A stretch of DNA of 64,000 nucleotides, taken from positions 124,001 through 188,000 of the forward strand of contig JADZEM010000123.1 of NCBI GenBank assembly GCA_020850535.1, read 5' to 3'. The position numbers were made by a program, and so were the translations under genes. This document shows, piece after piece, positions 46,964 through 55,505 of the stretch (positions are counted from its first letter, which is position 1; every line of letters begins with the position of its first letter). This stretch comes from Chloroflexota bacterium. GTDB lineage: Bacteria > Chloroflexota > UBA6077 > JACCZL01. The notes beneath the pieces are model-generated. The model did not search any database, was not told the DNA's origin, and was given only the letters and a program-made list of their open reading frames with translations.

Positions 46964-48082
46964 GTGAGCCGATCCTTATCCGCGCTTCAACCGTTCGTGC
47001 AGAACCCGCTGCCGCTCAAGCCCAGCCCGTCATCGTGGATCTCGGGGCTGATCGGCGATCATCCGTCGACGTACTCGCGGAGTCCACGCATCTGGAACGC
47101 GGCCTACGCCGACCTCGGCCTGGACGCCGTCTACGCCCCCTTCGACGTGGAGCCGGCCGATCTCGCCCCACTGATCACGGCGATGCGCCAGGAGCCGCGC
47201 TTCCTTGGCTGCAACGTGACCGTCCCGTACAAGCAGGCGGTCATCCCCCTGTTGGACGTGGTGGACGCCCGCGCCGCGCAGCTCGACGCGGTCAACACGG
47301 TCGTACGCACGCCCGCTGGTGAGCTGCATGGCTACAGCACAGACGGTGAGGGGGCGGTCGGCAGCCTGACCCGCGTCCTCCCGCACCAGTCCGCGCCGTT
47401 CGTCGACGGCCTGGACCGCAAGAGCGTCCTGATGATCGGGGCCGGTGGGGCCGGCTCGGCGGTCGCGTTCGCGCTGGCCCAGGCTGTCGGGCCGGGTGGC
47501 AGGCTGTTCATCGCGAATCGGACGGCCGAGACGGCGCTGACGCTGGGGCAGCGGATCTCGGAGGTGTTCGGGAACGCCCAGGGGCTGGACGAGGCCGACG
47601 CCGAGCTGCTGGCGCCGGGCGTCGATCTGGTGGTGAACGCCTCGACGCGCGGGCAGGCCGGCGCGAAGCTCTCGCGCAACGGCAAGCTGGCGTACCTGGA
47701 GCCGTACTCGGCCCTGGCGCCGGCCACGCCGCCGTCCATCGACGAGCAGCCAGACGAGCCGGAGTCTGCCCGCCTCCAGCGCTGGCTCTCGACGGCCTCC
47801 GACAGCATCCTGGAGAACCACGCCCTCTCGATGCGATTCGTGACGCGGGTGGCGCGGCGCACGGCATTCTTCGACCTGGTCTACGCCCCGCCCGAGACGA
47901 CGACGCTCCGGCACGCGCGCTGGGCCGGCCACCCGACGCTCAACGGGCAGGGGATGATCGTGTTCCAGGCGGCAGCAGCGTTCGTGAACCACGTGGTGCG
48001 TCCGCAGCTTGAAGGGCACGGCTACGAGCCATCGGTGCTCGACCGGGTGACCGAGGTGATGGCGCTGAACTGGGGCGCATAG
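46964..48082 (+). CDS. aroE: Shikimate dehydrogenase-like protein
   Basis: 372-aa NADP-dependent dehydrogenase of the AroE/YdiB family, which reduces 3-dehydroshikimate in aromatic amino-acid synthesis. Substrate motifs YSRSPRIWNAAY and NVTVPYKQAV, the VNTVVR and STDGEG stretch, and cofactor motif GAGGAGSAVAFAL are all clear. It is ~100 residues longer than E. coli AroE, mainly by an insertion (about 250-320) rich in Pro/Ser/Glu ahead of the C-terminal helices (GQGMIVFQAAAAF). The GTG 46964 start fits a leaderless promoter. It may be a substrate-divergent paralog and not the housekeeping enzyme. Confidence 0.8.
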   Translation: MSRSLSALQPFVQNPLPLKPSPSSWISGLIGDHPSTYSRSPRIWNAAYADLGLDAVYAPFDVEPADLAPLITAMRQEPRFLGCNVTVPYKQAVIPLLDVVDARAAQLDAVNTVVRTPAGELHGYSTDGEGAVGSLTRVLPHQSAPFVDGLDRKSVLMIGAGGAGSAVAFALAQAVGPGGRLFIANRTAETALTLGQRISEVFGNAQGLDEADAELLAPGVDLVVNASTRGQAGAKLSRNGKLAYLEPYSALAPATPPSIDEQPDEPESARLQRWLSTASDSILENHALSMRFVTRVARRTAFFDLVYAPPETTTLRHARWAGHPTLNGQGMIVFQAAAAFVNHVVRPQLEGHGYEPSVLDRVTEVMALNWGA

Positions 48083-48155
48083 CGTTGCGGGGCATCGTAT
48101 AAAGATGACGCCCTGATCGTCGATTCCGTCTGCCACCTGCAAAAGGGGACGCCTC

Positions 48156-48374
48156 GTGAAGCTGCACTACTACCCGGAGACCGACTCCCTGTATATCGAG
48201 TTGCGCTCGACTCCGGGGGCTGATGTTCAAGAAATTGGTGACGGCGTCGTTGTGGATCTGGACGTGGACGGCAACCCGGTCGGTATTGACATTGATGGGG
48301 CGTCGCACCGGCTCGATCTTACGACACTGGAGCTCATCGCGATGCCGGCCGCGCCCACGCGGCTCGTTGGGTAG
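48156..48374 (+). CDS. DUF2283 family small protein
   Basis: 72-aa protein matching DUF2283 (YxPETDSLYIEL, GVVVDLDVDGNPVGIDI, here by key residues). The GTG start at 48156 follows AAAAGGGGA. DUF2283 proteins are common small orphan genes, some beside toxin genes. No partner is visible. It lies between the aroE-like gene and a dispersed repeat. Confidence 0.85.
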   Translation: MKLHYYPETDSLYIELRSTPGADVQEIGDGVVVDLDVDGNPVGIDIDGASHRLDLTTLELIAMPAAPTRLVG

Positions 48375-48388
48375 TCGGCGGCGTGGCT

Positions 48389-48431
48389 GGCGGGGGATAC
48401 CCCTTCCGACAGAATTGACATTTTGACAGAA
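48389..48431. repeat. 42-bp dispersed element, copy 2 (inverted)
   Basis: Reads GGCGGGGGATACCCCTTCCG, then ACAGAATTGACATTTTGACAGAA. It is the reverse complement of the element at 34017-34058 with one extra base. It lies just upstream of the DUF3151 gene and may overlap its promoter. Confidence 0.7.
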
Positions 48432-48470
48432 GAGGGCGGTGATGCGTGCTGCCGCCTCGGAGGATGCTTG

Positions 48471-48944
48471 ATGGCCCAGGACCGCCCGAGCTTCGTGGAT
48501 CTCTCGGCGCAGTTGACGACGCCCTCGGTGCAGCTTCCGCCCGAGCCTGACGAGGCGCTGGCCGCGCTGGCGGCTGCGCTGGAGGTGGGCCAGGACGGCT
48601 CGGAGGCGCGCTACGCGGCGCTGGCGAACGTCGTGCGACGGTGGCCGGCGTTCGTCGGAGGGTGGGCGGCGCTGGCAGGGGTTGCGCGGGGACTTGGCCG
48701 CGACGTGGAGGCCTACGCCTTCGGTCGGACGGGCTACCACCGGGCGCTGGATCGACTGCGCGGGAACGGCTGGCGTGGCACGGGGCTGGTGGTGTGGGCG
48801 CACGAGCCGAACCGGTCGGCGCTGCTGGCGTTCTACGAGCTGTTCCGAGCGGCCGAGCGCATCGGGGAGACGCCGGAGGTGGAGCGGCTGCGGAAGCTGC
48901 TGCTCGACTCGGACCCGAGCGACCCGCTGGGGGTCGGCGGCTGA
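48471..48944 (+). CDS. DUF3151 family protein
   Basis: 157-aa protein of the DUF3151 family, found mainly in Actinobacteria and Chloroflexota. The ATG at 48471 has GGAGG 7 nt before it. Typical features are LPPEPDEALAALAAAL, GRDVEAYAFGRTGYHRALD, HEPNRSALLAFYEL and the C-terminal RKLLLDSDPSD. It is mostly helical, without membrane segments or catalytic motifs. The function is unknown. Confidence 0.88.
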   Translation: MAQDRPSFVDLSAQLTTPSVQLPPEPDEALAALAAALEVGQDGSEARYAALANVVRRWPAFVGGWAALAGVARGLGRDVEAYAFGRTGYHRALDRLRGNGWRGTGLVVWAHEPNRSALLAFYELFRAAERIGETPEVERLRKLLLDSDPSDPLGVGG

Positions 48945-49018
48945 CGGACGATTCAGCGCGCTGCAATTGATGGCTGCCATCCCCCACTGCCGTTCAGATT
49001 GGGCGCCATCCGCACCGC

Positions 49019-49068
49019 GAGCGTCAGCGAGTCGGACCTGCACCATGCGGGTCCACTCGCTGACGCTC
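49019..49068. terminator. Long hairpin between DUF3151 and M20 genes
   Basis: GAGCGTCAGCGAGT and ACTCGCTGACGCTC are perfect 14-bp arms; inside, GGACC / GGTCC adds a second stem around a short loop. It lies 75 nt past the DUF3151 stop, without a T-tract. The rest of the 313-bp gap (48945-49257) shows nothing else. The GCTGACGCTCGTGG end of the right arm also occurs just past the SDR at 55480-55493. Confidence 0.45.
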
Positions 49069-49257
49069 GTGGTACGGAAGCGCGCCACGTGCGGCGTGGT
49101 TCAGTGCCGGTCGGGGCCGCGTACCGCCCCCGAGACAACCCGCGAGCTATCATCCTGGCGCCATCTCATCCCCAGGACGGCGCGCCGCGATCCTCGCCCG
49201 TGGCCGAACGCACGGCTCGGCCACGGACCGGCGGCCGTCCTCCCTGGAGGCATCTCC

Positions 49258-50577
49258 GTGAGCAGCCGACCGGCCGCCCAAGCGCCCCACCCCCTCGCAG
49301 CCCAGGTGGATTGGGACGCCATCAAAGAGGAAGCGGCGCAGACGCTCTCCGCGTACGTCAAGCTCGACAGCTCGCACCCGCTGGGGCGGACCGTCGAGAC
49401 CGCCCAACTGATCGCCGACCGCCTCGCGTCGGAGGGCATCGAGTCCAGGATCTACCCGACGCCAGACGAGAACAAGGTCAACCTCGTGGCGCGGCTGAAG
49501 GCGAAGAACCCATCTGGCAAAGCGCTGATCTTGAGCAGCCACATGGACGTGGTGCAGGCCGTCGCCTCGGATTGGACGTTCGACCCGTACTCCGGCGAGA
49601 TCTCCGAGGGGTACATCTACGGGCGCGGCACGCTGGATGACAAGGGCATGGGGATCATGAACCTGATCGCCATGCTGCTGCTGAAGCGCAACAACATCGA
49701 GCTGGACCGCGACGTCGTGGCGCTGTACACCTGCGACGAGGAGATCGGCAGTCCGCTCGGCGCGCAGTTCATGGTGCAGAACCACTTCGCAGACCTGGAC
49801 CCGGCCTTCGTGCTGGACGAGGGCGGCTCGGGGGCGACGGGCTTCTTCAGCGTGGGCGACGTGTTCCAGATCTCGGTGGGAGAGAAGAAGATCTGCCGCG
49901 TCACGCTGATCGCGCGGGCCGAGCCGGGCCACGGCTCGCAGCCCTGGGAAGAGGCAGCGACCCACCGGCTGATCAAGGCGGCGGCGCGGGTGCTGGCCCA
50001 GGCCCCCGAGGACCGCGAGTGCGAGCCGGTGGCCGAGATGATCCGCCGGCTGGGCGAGGGGGCGCGCGAGGAGATCGCACGGTTCCGCGCCACCAAGCCG
50101 CTGCTCCACGACACCATCGCGCTGACGATGATGAACGCCGGCTACAAGATCAACATCATCCCGGAAAAGGCGCAGATGAGCTTCGACTGCCGCCTGCTCC
50201 CCGACACCGACGCCCAGGCGTTCGTCTCGAACTTCCAGCAACTGGTCAACGATCCGGGCATCACCTTCGAGGTGGAGTGGCCGGACGCCGCGCCCTCGAT
50301 GGCGCCGGTGGCGAACCCGCTGTTCTCAGCCATCGAGCAGGCGTGTCTGGCCCACCTGCCGACCGCCCTGCCGGTCCCGACGATCTGTGTGGGCGGCACG
50401 GATGCCCGCTTCTTCCGCCAGATGGGTATTCCGTCGTACGGGCTGGTGCCGGGCATGTTCACCGGCGAGGACATGAAGGGGTACCACGGCATCGACGAGC
50501 GGCTGGCGGTTGAGAACCTGCTGCTCGGGACGAAGATCGTCTACGACCTGACGCTGCGAGCGGCGGCCCGAGGGTAG
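49258..50577 (+). CDS. M20 family metallopeptidase (ArgE/DapE/dipeptidase-like)
   Basis: 439-aa zinc hydrolase. GTG 49258 has GGAGG 8 nt before it; the frame upstream is non-coding. Ligands and catalytic residues are complete: HMD (SSHMDVV), YGRGTLDDKG (Asp), CDEEIG (Glu pair), LDEGG, and late His in GYHGIDERL. A dimerisation domain lies at about 190-320 (PGHGSQPW). The length and YHGIDERL ending suit aminoacylases/dipeptidases (ArgE/DapE/CNDP group). It is a separate gene from the one at the window start. Gfo/Idh/MocA follows after 58 nt and may share its transcript. Confidence 0.92.
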   Translation: MSSRPAAQAPHPLAAQVDWDAIKEEAAQTLSAYVKLDSSHPLGRTVETAQLIADRLASEGIESRIYPTPDENKVNLVARLKAKNPSGKALILSSHMDVVQAVASDWTFDPYSGEISEGYIYGRGTLDDKGMGIMNLIAMLLLKRNNIELDRDVVALYTCDEEIGSPLGAQFMVQNHFADLDPAFVLDEGGSGATGFFSVGDVFQISVGEKKICRVTLIARAEPGHGSQPWEEAATHRLIKAAARVLAQAPEDRECEPVAEMIRRLGEGAREEIARFRATKPLLHDTIALTMMNAGYKINIIPEKAQMSFDCRLLPDTDAQAFVSNFQQLVNDPGITFEVEWPDAAPSMAPVANPLFSAIEQACLAHLPTALPVPTICVGGTDARFFRQMGIPSYGLVPGMFTGEDMKGYHGIDERLAVENLLLGTKIVYDLTLRAAARG

Positions 50578-50635
50578 TCGGCGAGGCTCACACCCCCGGG
50601 TATGCCCCACATTCTTCAATGACGAAGGAGTTCCG

Positions 50636-51790
50636 ATGGCACGGACCATTGGCGTCGCCATCATTGGCACCGGTTTCATGGGCAGCATCCACGCGCGCGC
50701 CCACACCCTCGTGCGGCAGGTCTTCCCGGACCTGCCGGCCCACCCCGAGCTGCGCGTGGTCGCGGACATCGACGGCCCGGCCGCCGAGCGCGCCGCCTTC
50801 AAGCACGGCATCCCCCGCTGGACGACGGACTGGCGCGACGCCATCGCCGATCCGGGCGTCGAGCTGGTGGACATCAGCGCCCCGCCGTTCCTGCACCGCG
50901 AGATCGCGATGGCGGCGGCGGCGCTCGGCAAGCACATCTACTGCGAGAAGCCAGTCGGGCGGACCCTGGACGAGGGATTGGCGATCCAGGACGCGATCCA
51001 CAAGGCGGGCGTTCAGAGCTTCATCGGGCTGAACTACCGCTGGGCGCCGGCCGTCATGTACGCCCGCGAGCTGATCCAGGCGGGCCGCCTGGGGGAGATC
51101 CGCGACGTGCGGATCTCGTTCCGCACCGACAGCGGCGCCGGGCCGATTGGCGCGGGTTTCACCTGGCGCTTCAGCCGCGAGGCGGCCGGGGCCGGCGCGC
51201 TGGCCGATCTCGGCGCGCACGTCTTCGACATGGCCCGCTACCTGGCGGGGGACATCGCCGAGGTCTGCGGGATGACGACGACCTCGGTGGCGACGCGCCT
51301 CGACCTGAAGCGGCCAGAGGGCCAGCAGGAGCGCACCGTCGACAACGACGACAGCTTCGCGGCGCTGGTGACGTTCGAGAGCGGGGCGACGGGCGTCCTC
51401 GACGCGAGCCGCATCGCCGTGGGCACGCGCGCCGACTTCGAGTTCACGGTGACCGGCTCGCTCGGGGCCTTGAAATGGTACTTCCCGCGCCTCAACGAGC
51501 TGGAGCTGTACCTGCCGCAGGAGGACCGGCGGCTGAACGGCTTCAGCCGGCTGCGGATGGCCGCCGAGCACCCGATGCAGGGCAACTTCATCCCCAGCCC
51601 GGGCCAGCCGCTCGGGTACCCGGACACGAAGGTCATCGAGCTGCGACACTTGATGGAGGCGCTGGCAAAGGGCGAGCCGGCCTCGCCGAACATCGACGAC
51701 TGGGTCATGACGGCACGGGCGCTGCACGTGGTGCCGGACCGCCGCTGGGTGCGCCTCGACGCCATCCCGGCAACCGTCCCGGCAACGTAG
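50636..51790 (+). CDS. Gfo/Idh/MocA family oxidoreductase
   Basis: 384-aa NAD(P)-dependent dehydrogenase on a sugar or inositol-like substrate. AAGGAG lies 5 nt before the ATG. Rossmann motif GTGFMGSIHA (11-20), EKPVGRT with the family Lys (104-110), and substrate-side residues in DLGAHVFDMARYL (the family His in GAHVFD) are present. It is of normal length and intact. The surrounding M20 and glutamine-synthetase-family genes suggest a shared catabolic unit, but no substrate is evident. Confidence 0.92.
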   Translation: MARTIGVAIIGTGFMGSIHARAHTLVRQVFPDLPAHPELRVVADIDGPAAERAAFKHGIPRWTTDWRDAIADPGVELVDISAPPFLHREIAMAAAALGKHIYCEKPVGRTLDEGLAIQDAIHKAGVQSFIGLNYRWAPAVMYARELIQAGRLGEIRDVRISFRTDSGAGPIGAGFTWRFSREAAGAGALADLGAHVFDMARYLAGDIAEVCGMTTTSVATRLDLKRPEGQQERTVDNDDSFAALVTFESGATGVLDASRIAVGTRADFEFTVTGSLGALKWYFPRLNELELYLPQEDRRLNGFSRLRMAAEHPMQGNFIPSPGQPLGYPDTKVIELRHLMEALAKGEPASPNIDDWVMTARALHVVPDRRWVRLDAIPATVPAT

Positions 51791-51955
51791 CGGCTGCCGA
51801 CATCCGTCCTGGGCCTGCCTCGTGTCACAGGTGAGAATCGAGTCCGTCACGCACGGCGGCATCAGGAGACGGCGGCAGTAGAATGCGCCCAACTCGGCCG
51901 GACGCGGGCCACCATGGCCCCCGTCCAGGCTGATTCCCTGCCGCCTGAGGTGACG

Positions 51956-53359
51956 ATGCGCGACGCTCCCCACCAGCCGCCCGATCCCCGGCGGCTGACG
52001 CTCGACGCCATAGCCCAGCTTGTCGATGAGGGCACTGTCGACACCATCGTGGCCGCCATCCCGGACATGTATGGCCGGCTGATGGGGAAGCGGTTCACCG
52101 CGCGCTTCTTCCTGGACGAGATCGCGGCGCACGGCATGGAAGCCTGCAACTACCTGCTCGGCTGCGACATCGAGATGGACCCGCAGCCAGGGTACCGCCT
52201 GACCTCCTGGGAGTCCGGGTACGGCGACTTCGTGGCCCGGCCCGATCTCTCGACCCTCCGGCCGATCCCCTGGCTGGAGAAGACCGTCCTGCTGCTCTGC
52301 GATCTGACCACCCAGGACGGCCAGCCGGTCGAGGAGTCACCGCGCCGCATCCTGCAGCGGCAGGTGGAGCGCGCCCGCGCCCTCGGCTACGAGCCGTACA
52401 TGGGCTCGGAGCTGGAGTTGTACCTCTTCAAGGAGTCGTACACGTCGGCGCGCGGCAAGCACCACCACAACCTGGCCCTGGACGGCTCCTTCCCCCAGGA
52501 CTACCACATCCTCCAGACCACCCGCGACGAGTGGCTGATCCGCCAGATCCGCCTCGGGATGGAGGCGGCCGGCATCCCCGTCGAGTGCAGCAAGGGCGAG
52601 TGGAGCGCCGGCCAGCACGAGATCAACCTGCGCTTCGCCAGCGCCGTCGAGATGGCCGACCGGCACGTCGTCTACAAGAACGGCGCGAAGGAGATCGCCG
52701 CCCTCAACGACGTCAGCGTGACGTTCATGGCGAAGTGGCAGGGCGACGCGGCCGGCTCGTCCTGCCACGTCCACTCCAGCCTGCGTTCGGCGGATGGGCA
52801 GGGCCGCCCGGTCTTCTGGGAGCAGGACGGCCAGCCGTTCAACGCCTCGCCCGTGATGCGGCACTATGTGGCCGGGCAGTTGGCCCTGGCGCGCGACTTC
52901 AGCTACTTCTTCGCCCCGACCATCAACTCGTACAAGCGGTACCAGTCGGCCACGTTCGCGCCGACGGTCATCGCCTGGGGCAGAGATAACCGCACCTGCG
53001 GCTTTCGGGTGGTGGGCGGCTCGCCGTCGAGCCTCCGCATTGAGAACCGCATCCCTGGCGCCGACGTGAACCCGTACCTGACCTTCGCCGCCACCATCGC
53101 GGCGGGCCTCTATGGCATCGAGCAGAAGCTGGAGCCGCCCGCGCCGTACGTCGGAGACGCCTACCAGGACGGCGCGCTGCCGCGCATCCCCGGCAGCCTC
53201 CGCGAGGCGATCTCGGCGCTGGAGGGGAGCACGGCGGCCCGGGCAGCCTTCGGCGCTGGCGTGATCGAGCACTACTTGAACGCCGCCCGCCTGGAGCAGG
53301 CCCTCTACGACCGCACGGTCACCTGCTGGGAGCTGGACCGCTACTTCGAACGAATCTAG
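51956..53359 (+). CDS. Glutamine synthetase family protein (GlnA3/PuuA-like)
   Basis: 467-aa ATP-dependent gamma-glutamyl ligase. I take ATG 51956 because GAGGTGA lies 3 nt before it; ATG 51914 has no site. The beta-grasp N-domain is followed by the catalytic domain with metal/Glu boxes ELELYLF, GEWSAGQHEINL, the HVHSSL (His) box, and NRIPGADVNPYLTFAA with the FRVVGGSPSSLRIE Arg region. It lacks the adenylylation loop of GlnA I, and its length fits gamma-glutamylpolyamine or glutamylmethylamide synthetases. It probably glutamylates an amine and not ammonia. It follows the Gfo/Idh gene. Confidence 0.88.
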   Translation: MRDAPHQPPDPRRLTLDAIAQLVDEGTVDTIVAAIPDMYGRLMGKRFTARFFLDEIAAHGMEACNYLLGCDIEMDPQPGYRLTSWESGYGDFVARPDLSTLRPIPWLEKTVLLLCDLTTQDGQPVEESPRRILQRQVERARALGYEPYMGSELELYLFKESYTSARGKHHHNLALDGSFPQDYHILQTTRDEWLIRQIRLGMEAAGIPVECSKGEWSAGQHEINLRFASAVEMADRHVVYKNGAKEIAALNDVSVTFMAKWQGDAAGSSCHVHSSLRSADGQGRPVFWEQDGQPFNASPVMRHYVAGQLALARDFSYFFAPTINSYKRYQSATFAPTVIAWGRDNRTCGFRVVGGSPSSLRIENRIPGADVNPYLTFAATIAAGLYGIEQKLEPPAPYVGDAYQDGALPRIPGSLREAISALEGSTAARAAFGAGVIEHYLNAARLEQALYDRTVTCWELDRYFERI

Positions 53360-53478
53360 CGCGGGGGCGTAGGTCGTGGGGCGCAGGTCGTGGATCGTGG
53401 GCTGTGGGGAGGAGCACGGGCGAAGGACTCTGGGGTCTGACCGAAGCAGCGTGTCGGTGAAAGCATGCAAGTACACAT

Positions 53479-53572
53479 TGTCATCCTGAGCGTAGCGAAG
53501 GACCTCAGCCGCGGAACGTCATGGTTGGGAGATCCTTCACGTCGCTCGCAAGCTCGCTCGTTCAGGATGACA
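53479..53572. repeat. Long palindromic element, TGTCATCCTGAG family, copy 2
   Basis: The ends are TGTCATCCTGAGCGTAGCGAAGG and CTCGTTCAGGATGACA, and the GAAGGACCT / AGATCCTTC inner arms match copy 1 (1229-1338). Here the extra GCGAGC-rich segment sits in the right arm instead of the left, so the two copies are inverted relative to each other. Confidence 0.75.
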
Positions 53573-53579
53573 TACTCTG

Positions 53580-53680
53580 CCCACGGCCCACGTCCACGGT
53601 CCACGGCCCACGGTCCACGGCCCACGGCCCACGGCCCACGTCCACGGCCCACGGCCACGGCCACGGCCCACGATCCATGA
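53580..53680. repeat. CCACGGCCCACG simple-sequence tract
   Basis: Roughly 100 bp of CCACGG and CCCACG words in irregular alternation. Similar CGACCCACGACC-like words occur near 12045-12090, 53370-53410 and 57400-57425, so this motif recurs in several gaps. Confidence 0.75.
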
Positions 53681-53704
53681 CCTACGACCCTGCCTGGATG
53701 TCCG

Positions 53705-54445
53705 GTGACTGACGATGGACGGCGCGAGCGCCGGCAGCAGCTCACCGAGCGCGTCGAGCGGGCCTCGCGCCTGCCGATGGTGCTGCTCTCGATTGTGTTC
53801 CTGGCGGCCGTCGCCCTGCCCGAGCTGGTCGAGCTGACGCCGGAGCTGCACGAGACCCTCGAAGGCGTCAACTGGCTGATCTGGGCCGTGTTCGCCTTTG
53901 AGCTGGGCCTGATGACCTACCTTGCCCCCGACCGGCGGCGCTACCTGCTCGAACACTGGGTTGACGTGCTGACGGTGCTGGTGCCGTTCCTGCTCTCGGT
54001 GCGGCTGCTGCGGATCGCGATTGTGAGCGCGCGCCTCTGGACCGAGGTCCGCGTGCTGATCTACCAGCGGACCTTCAGCACGGTGGCGATGACCAGCCTC
54101 GTCTCGGCCATCTGCGCCGCGACGCTGGTGTACGCCGTCGAGCGGGGCGGCGAGGGGCCGATCCAGACCTATCCTGACGCGCTCTGGTGGGCGGCGGCGA
54201 CGGTGACCACGGTCGGGTACGGGGACGTCTTCCCGAAGACGGCTGCCGGGCGCGGCATCGCGTTCCTGCTGATGCTGGTCGGCATCAGCGTGTTCGGCCT
54301 GCTGACGGCGCGGGTGGCCGCCTTCTTCGTGCAGGAGAACGAGCACGAGGTGGATCATCACGGCCAGAAGCTGGACGAGGTGCTGACCCGGCTGGAGCGC
54401 CTCGAAGCAGCCCTGAAAGACCTCACCGCCCAGCCCCCGGGGTAA
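53705..54445 (+). CDS. Potassium-channel-like ion transport protein
   Basis: 246-aa membrane protein. Hydrophobic segments at about 24-44, 55-73, 84-106, 125-146 and 183-208 surround a pore loop with the K+ selectivity filter TTVGYGD (168-174). Segment 3-4 carries RLLRIAIVSAR, a weak voltage-sensor-like helix. The C-terminus is a coiled coil (KLDEVLTRLERLEAAL). The start is GTG 53705. Its last codons and stop lie in a ~25-bp tandem repeat (54419-54505). It is probably a homotetrameric cation channel. Confidence 0.88.
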   Translation: MTDDGRRERRQQLTERVERASRLPMVLLSIVFLAAVALPELVELTPELHETLEGVNWLIWAVFAFELGLMTYLAPDRRRYLLEHWVDVLTVLVPFLLSVRLLRIAIVSARLWTEVRVLIYQRTFSTVAMTSLVSAICAATLVYAVERGGEGPIQTYPDALWWAAATVTTVGYGDVFPKTAAGRGIAFLLMLVGISVFGLLTARVAAFFVQENEHEVDHHGQKLDEVLTRLERLEAALKDLTAQPPG

Positions 54446-54505
54446 CCTCACCGCCGGCCCCCGGGGTAACCTCACCGCCGGCCCGGGGGAGACCTCACCC
54501 CTCGA
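54419..54505. repeat. Four degenerate ~25-bp tandem units at the channel gene 3' end
   Basis: ACCTCACCGCC followed by GCCCCCGGGGTA-like sequence repeats from 54419, with the last unit degenerate. The first unit overlaps the stop codon of the channel gene. The array runs into the 131-bp element at 54493. Confidence 0.75.
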
Positions 54506-54623
54506 CCCGCTGCGCGGCGCAACTATCCTTCGGCTCGCAAGCTCCCGCGGAGCGCGACTATCGTTCCGCGGAACGACATCGCTCAGGACCTTCGCCGACA
54601 TCGTCTCCGATGCGGAGAGGGGG
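54493..54623. repeat. 131-bp GATGTCGGCGAAG element, copy B (minus orientation)
   Basis: Read on the minus strand it starts CCCCCTCTCCGC, passes GATGTCGGCGAAGGTCCTGA and the palindromes GTTCCGCGGAAC and GCTCCGCGGGAGC, and ends CAGCGGGTCGAGGGGTGAGG. It matches 60379-60509 over the whole length. It is non-coding here. Confidence 0.88.
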
Positions 54624-54696
54624 AGACGGCGGCACAGCCCATCCCCGAAACCTGAAACCAAGAATCCAGAACCTGACGGACACGAGGAGCTGACAC

Positions 54697-55464
54697 ATGC
54701 GGTTGGATGGCAAGGTCGCGCTGATCACCGGCGCGGGATCGGGCATGGGGCGCGTCGCCTCGCTGCTCTTCGCCCGCGAGGGCGCGAAGATCGTCGGGAC
54801 GGACGTAGACGAGGCGGCCGGCCGCGAGACCGAGGCGATGGCCCGGGCCGAGGGGCTGGACGTCCGCTTCTTCAAGGCCGACGTCAGCAAGGAGGCCGAC
54901 TGCCGGGCGATGGTCGCCTTCGCGGAGGAGACGTTCGGCAAGCTGAACGTCCTCTACAACAACGCCGGCATCTTCCCCGAGGCCGACCACTCGGTGACCG
55001 ACACCGACGAGGCCGTCTGGGATCGCGTCCTGGCCGTCAACGTCAAGGGCGTCTACCTGGGCTGCAAGTACGCTATCCCGGCTATGCAGCGCGCTGGCGG
55101 CGGCTCGATCGTCAACATCGCGTCGTTCGTGGCGCTGGTGGGCTGCACCGTGCCGCAGGACGCCTACACGGCCTCGAAGGGGGCGGTGATCGCAATGACG
55201 CGCTCGCTGGCGGTGCAGTTCGCGCCGGAGGGCATCCGCACGAACGCCATCTGCCCTGGCCCCATCGAGACGCCGCTGCTGATGAGCTGGCTGCTCACCG
55301 ATCCCGAGGCGAAGGCGAAGCGGCTGGCGCGCAACCCGACGGGGCGCTTCGGCAAGCCGGAGGACATCGTCTACCTGGCGCTGTACCTGGCGTCAGACGA
55401 ATCGACCTGGACGAACGGCGCGATCATCAGCGCGGACGGCGGCATCACCGCCAACTACTTCTGA
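54697..55464 (+). CDS. Classical short-chain dehydrogenase (SDR) with a downstream duplicated tail
   Basis: 255-aa SDR with GAGGAG 8 nt before the ATG. Motifs TGAGSGMGR, NNAGIF, Ser in NIASF, YTASK and PGPIET are complete, and the C-terminal DGG box (SADGGITANYF) is that of glucose/3-oxoacyl-reductase-like SDRs. The Asp after the glycine motif (TDVD) favours NAD(H). The last ~48 bp of the gene plus 10 bp beyond are copied at 56279-56336. Confidence 0.92.
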   Translation: MRLDGKVALITGAGSGMGRVASLLFAREGAKIVGTDVDEAAGRETEAMARAEGLDVRFFKADVSKEADCRAMVAFAEETFGKLNVLYNNAGIFPEADHSVTDTDEAVWDRVLAVNVKGVYLGCKYAIPAMQRAGGGSIVNIASFVALVGCTVPQDAYTASKGAVIAMTRSLAVQFAPEGIRTNAICPGPIETPLLMSWLLTDPEAKAKRLARNPTGRFGKPEDIVYLALYLASDESTWTNGAIISADGGITANYF

Positions 55465-55474
55465 AGAGGCGCGC
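55417..55474. repeat. 58-bp direct repeat, left copy (3' end of SDR)
   Basis: Starts GGCGCGATCATCAGCGCGGA and ends in TGAAGAGGCGCGC, covering the SDR C-terminus and stop. It matches 56279-56336 at 56 of 58 bases. The two copies bound an 800-bp insert with two small genes. Confidence 0.88.
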
Positions 55475-55505
55475 GGACGGCTGACGCTCGTGGCGGCGCC
55501 AGCCG

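Larger units (their letters stand above)
53360..53704. other. Non-coding gap with palindromic and simple-sequence repeats
   Basis: No gene is seen. It holds a GTCGTGGG-rich start (53370-53410), the palindromic element (53479-53572), and a ~100-bp CCACGGCCCACG tract (53580-53680). The channel gene begins at its right edge. Confidence 0.7.

Noticed and set aside
53479-53572. CRISPR repeat or tRNA-like structure in the palindrome
   Set aside because: It is a single element, not regularly spaced, and has no tRNA arms.
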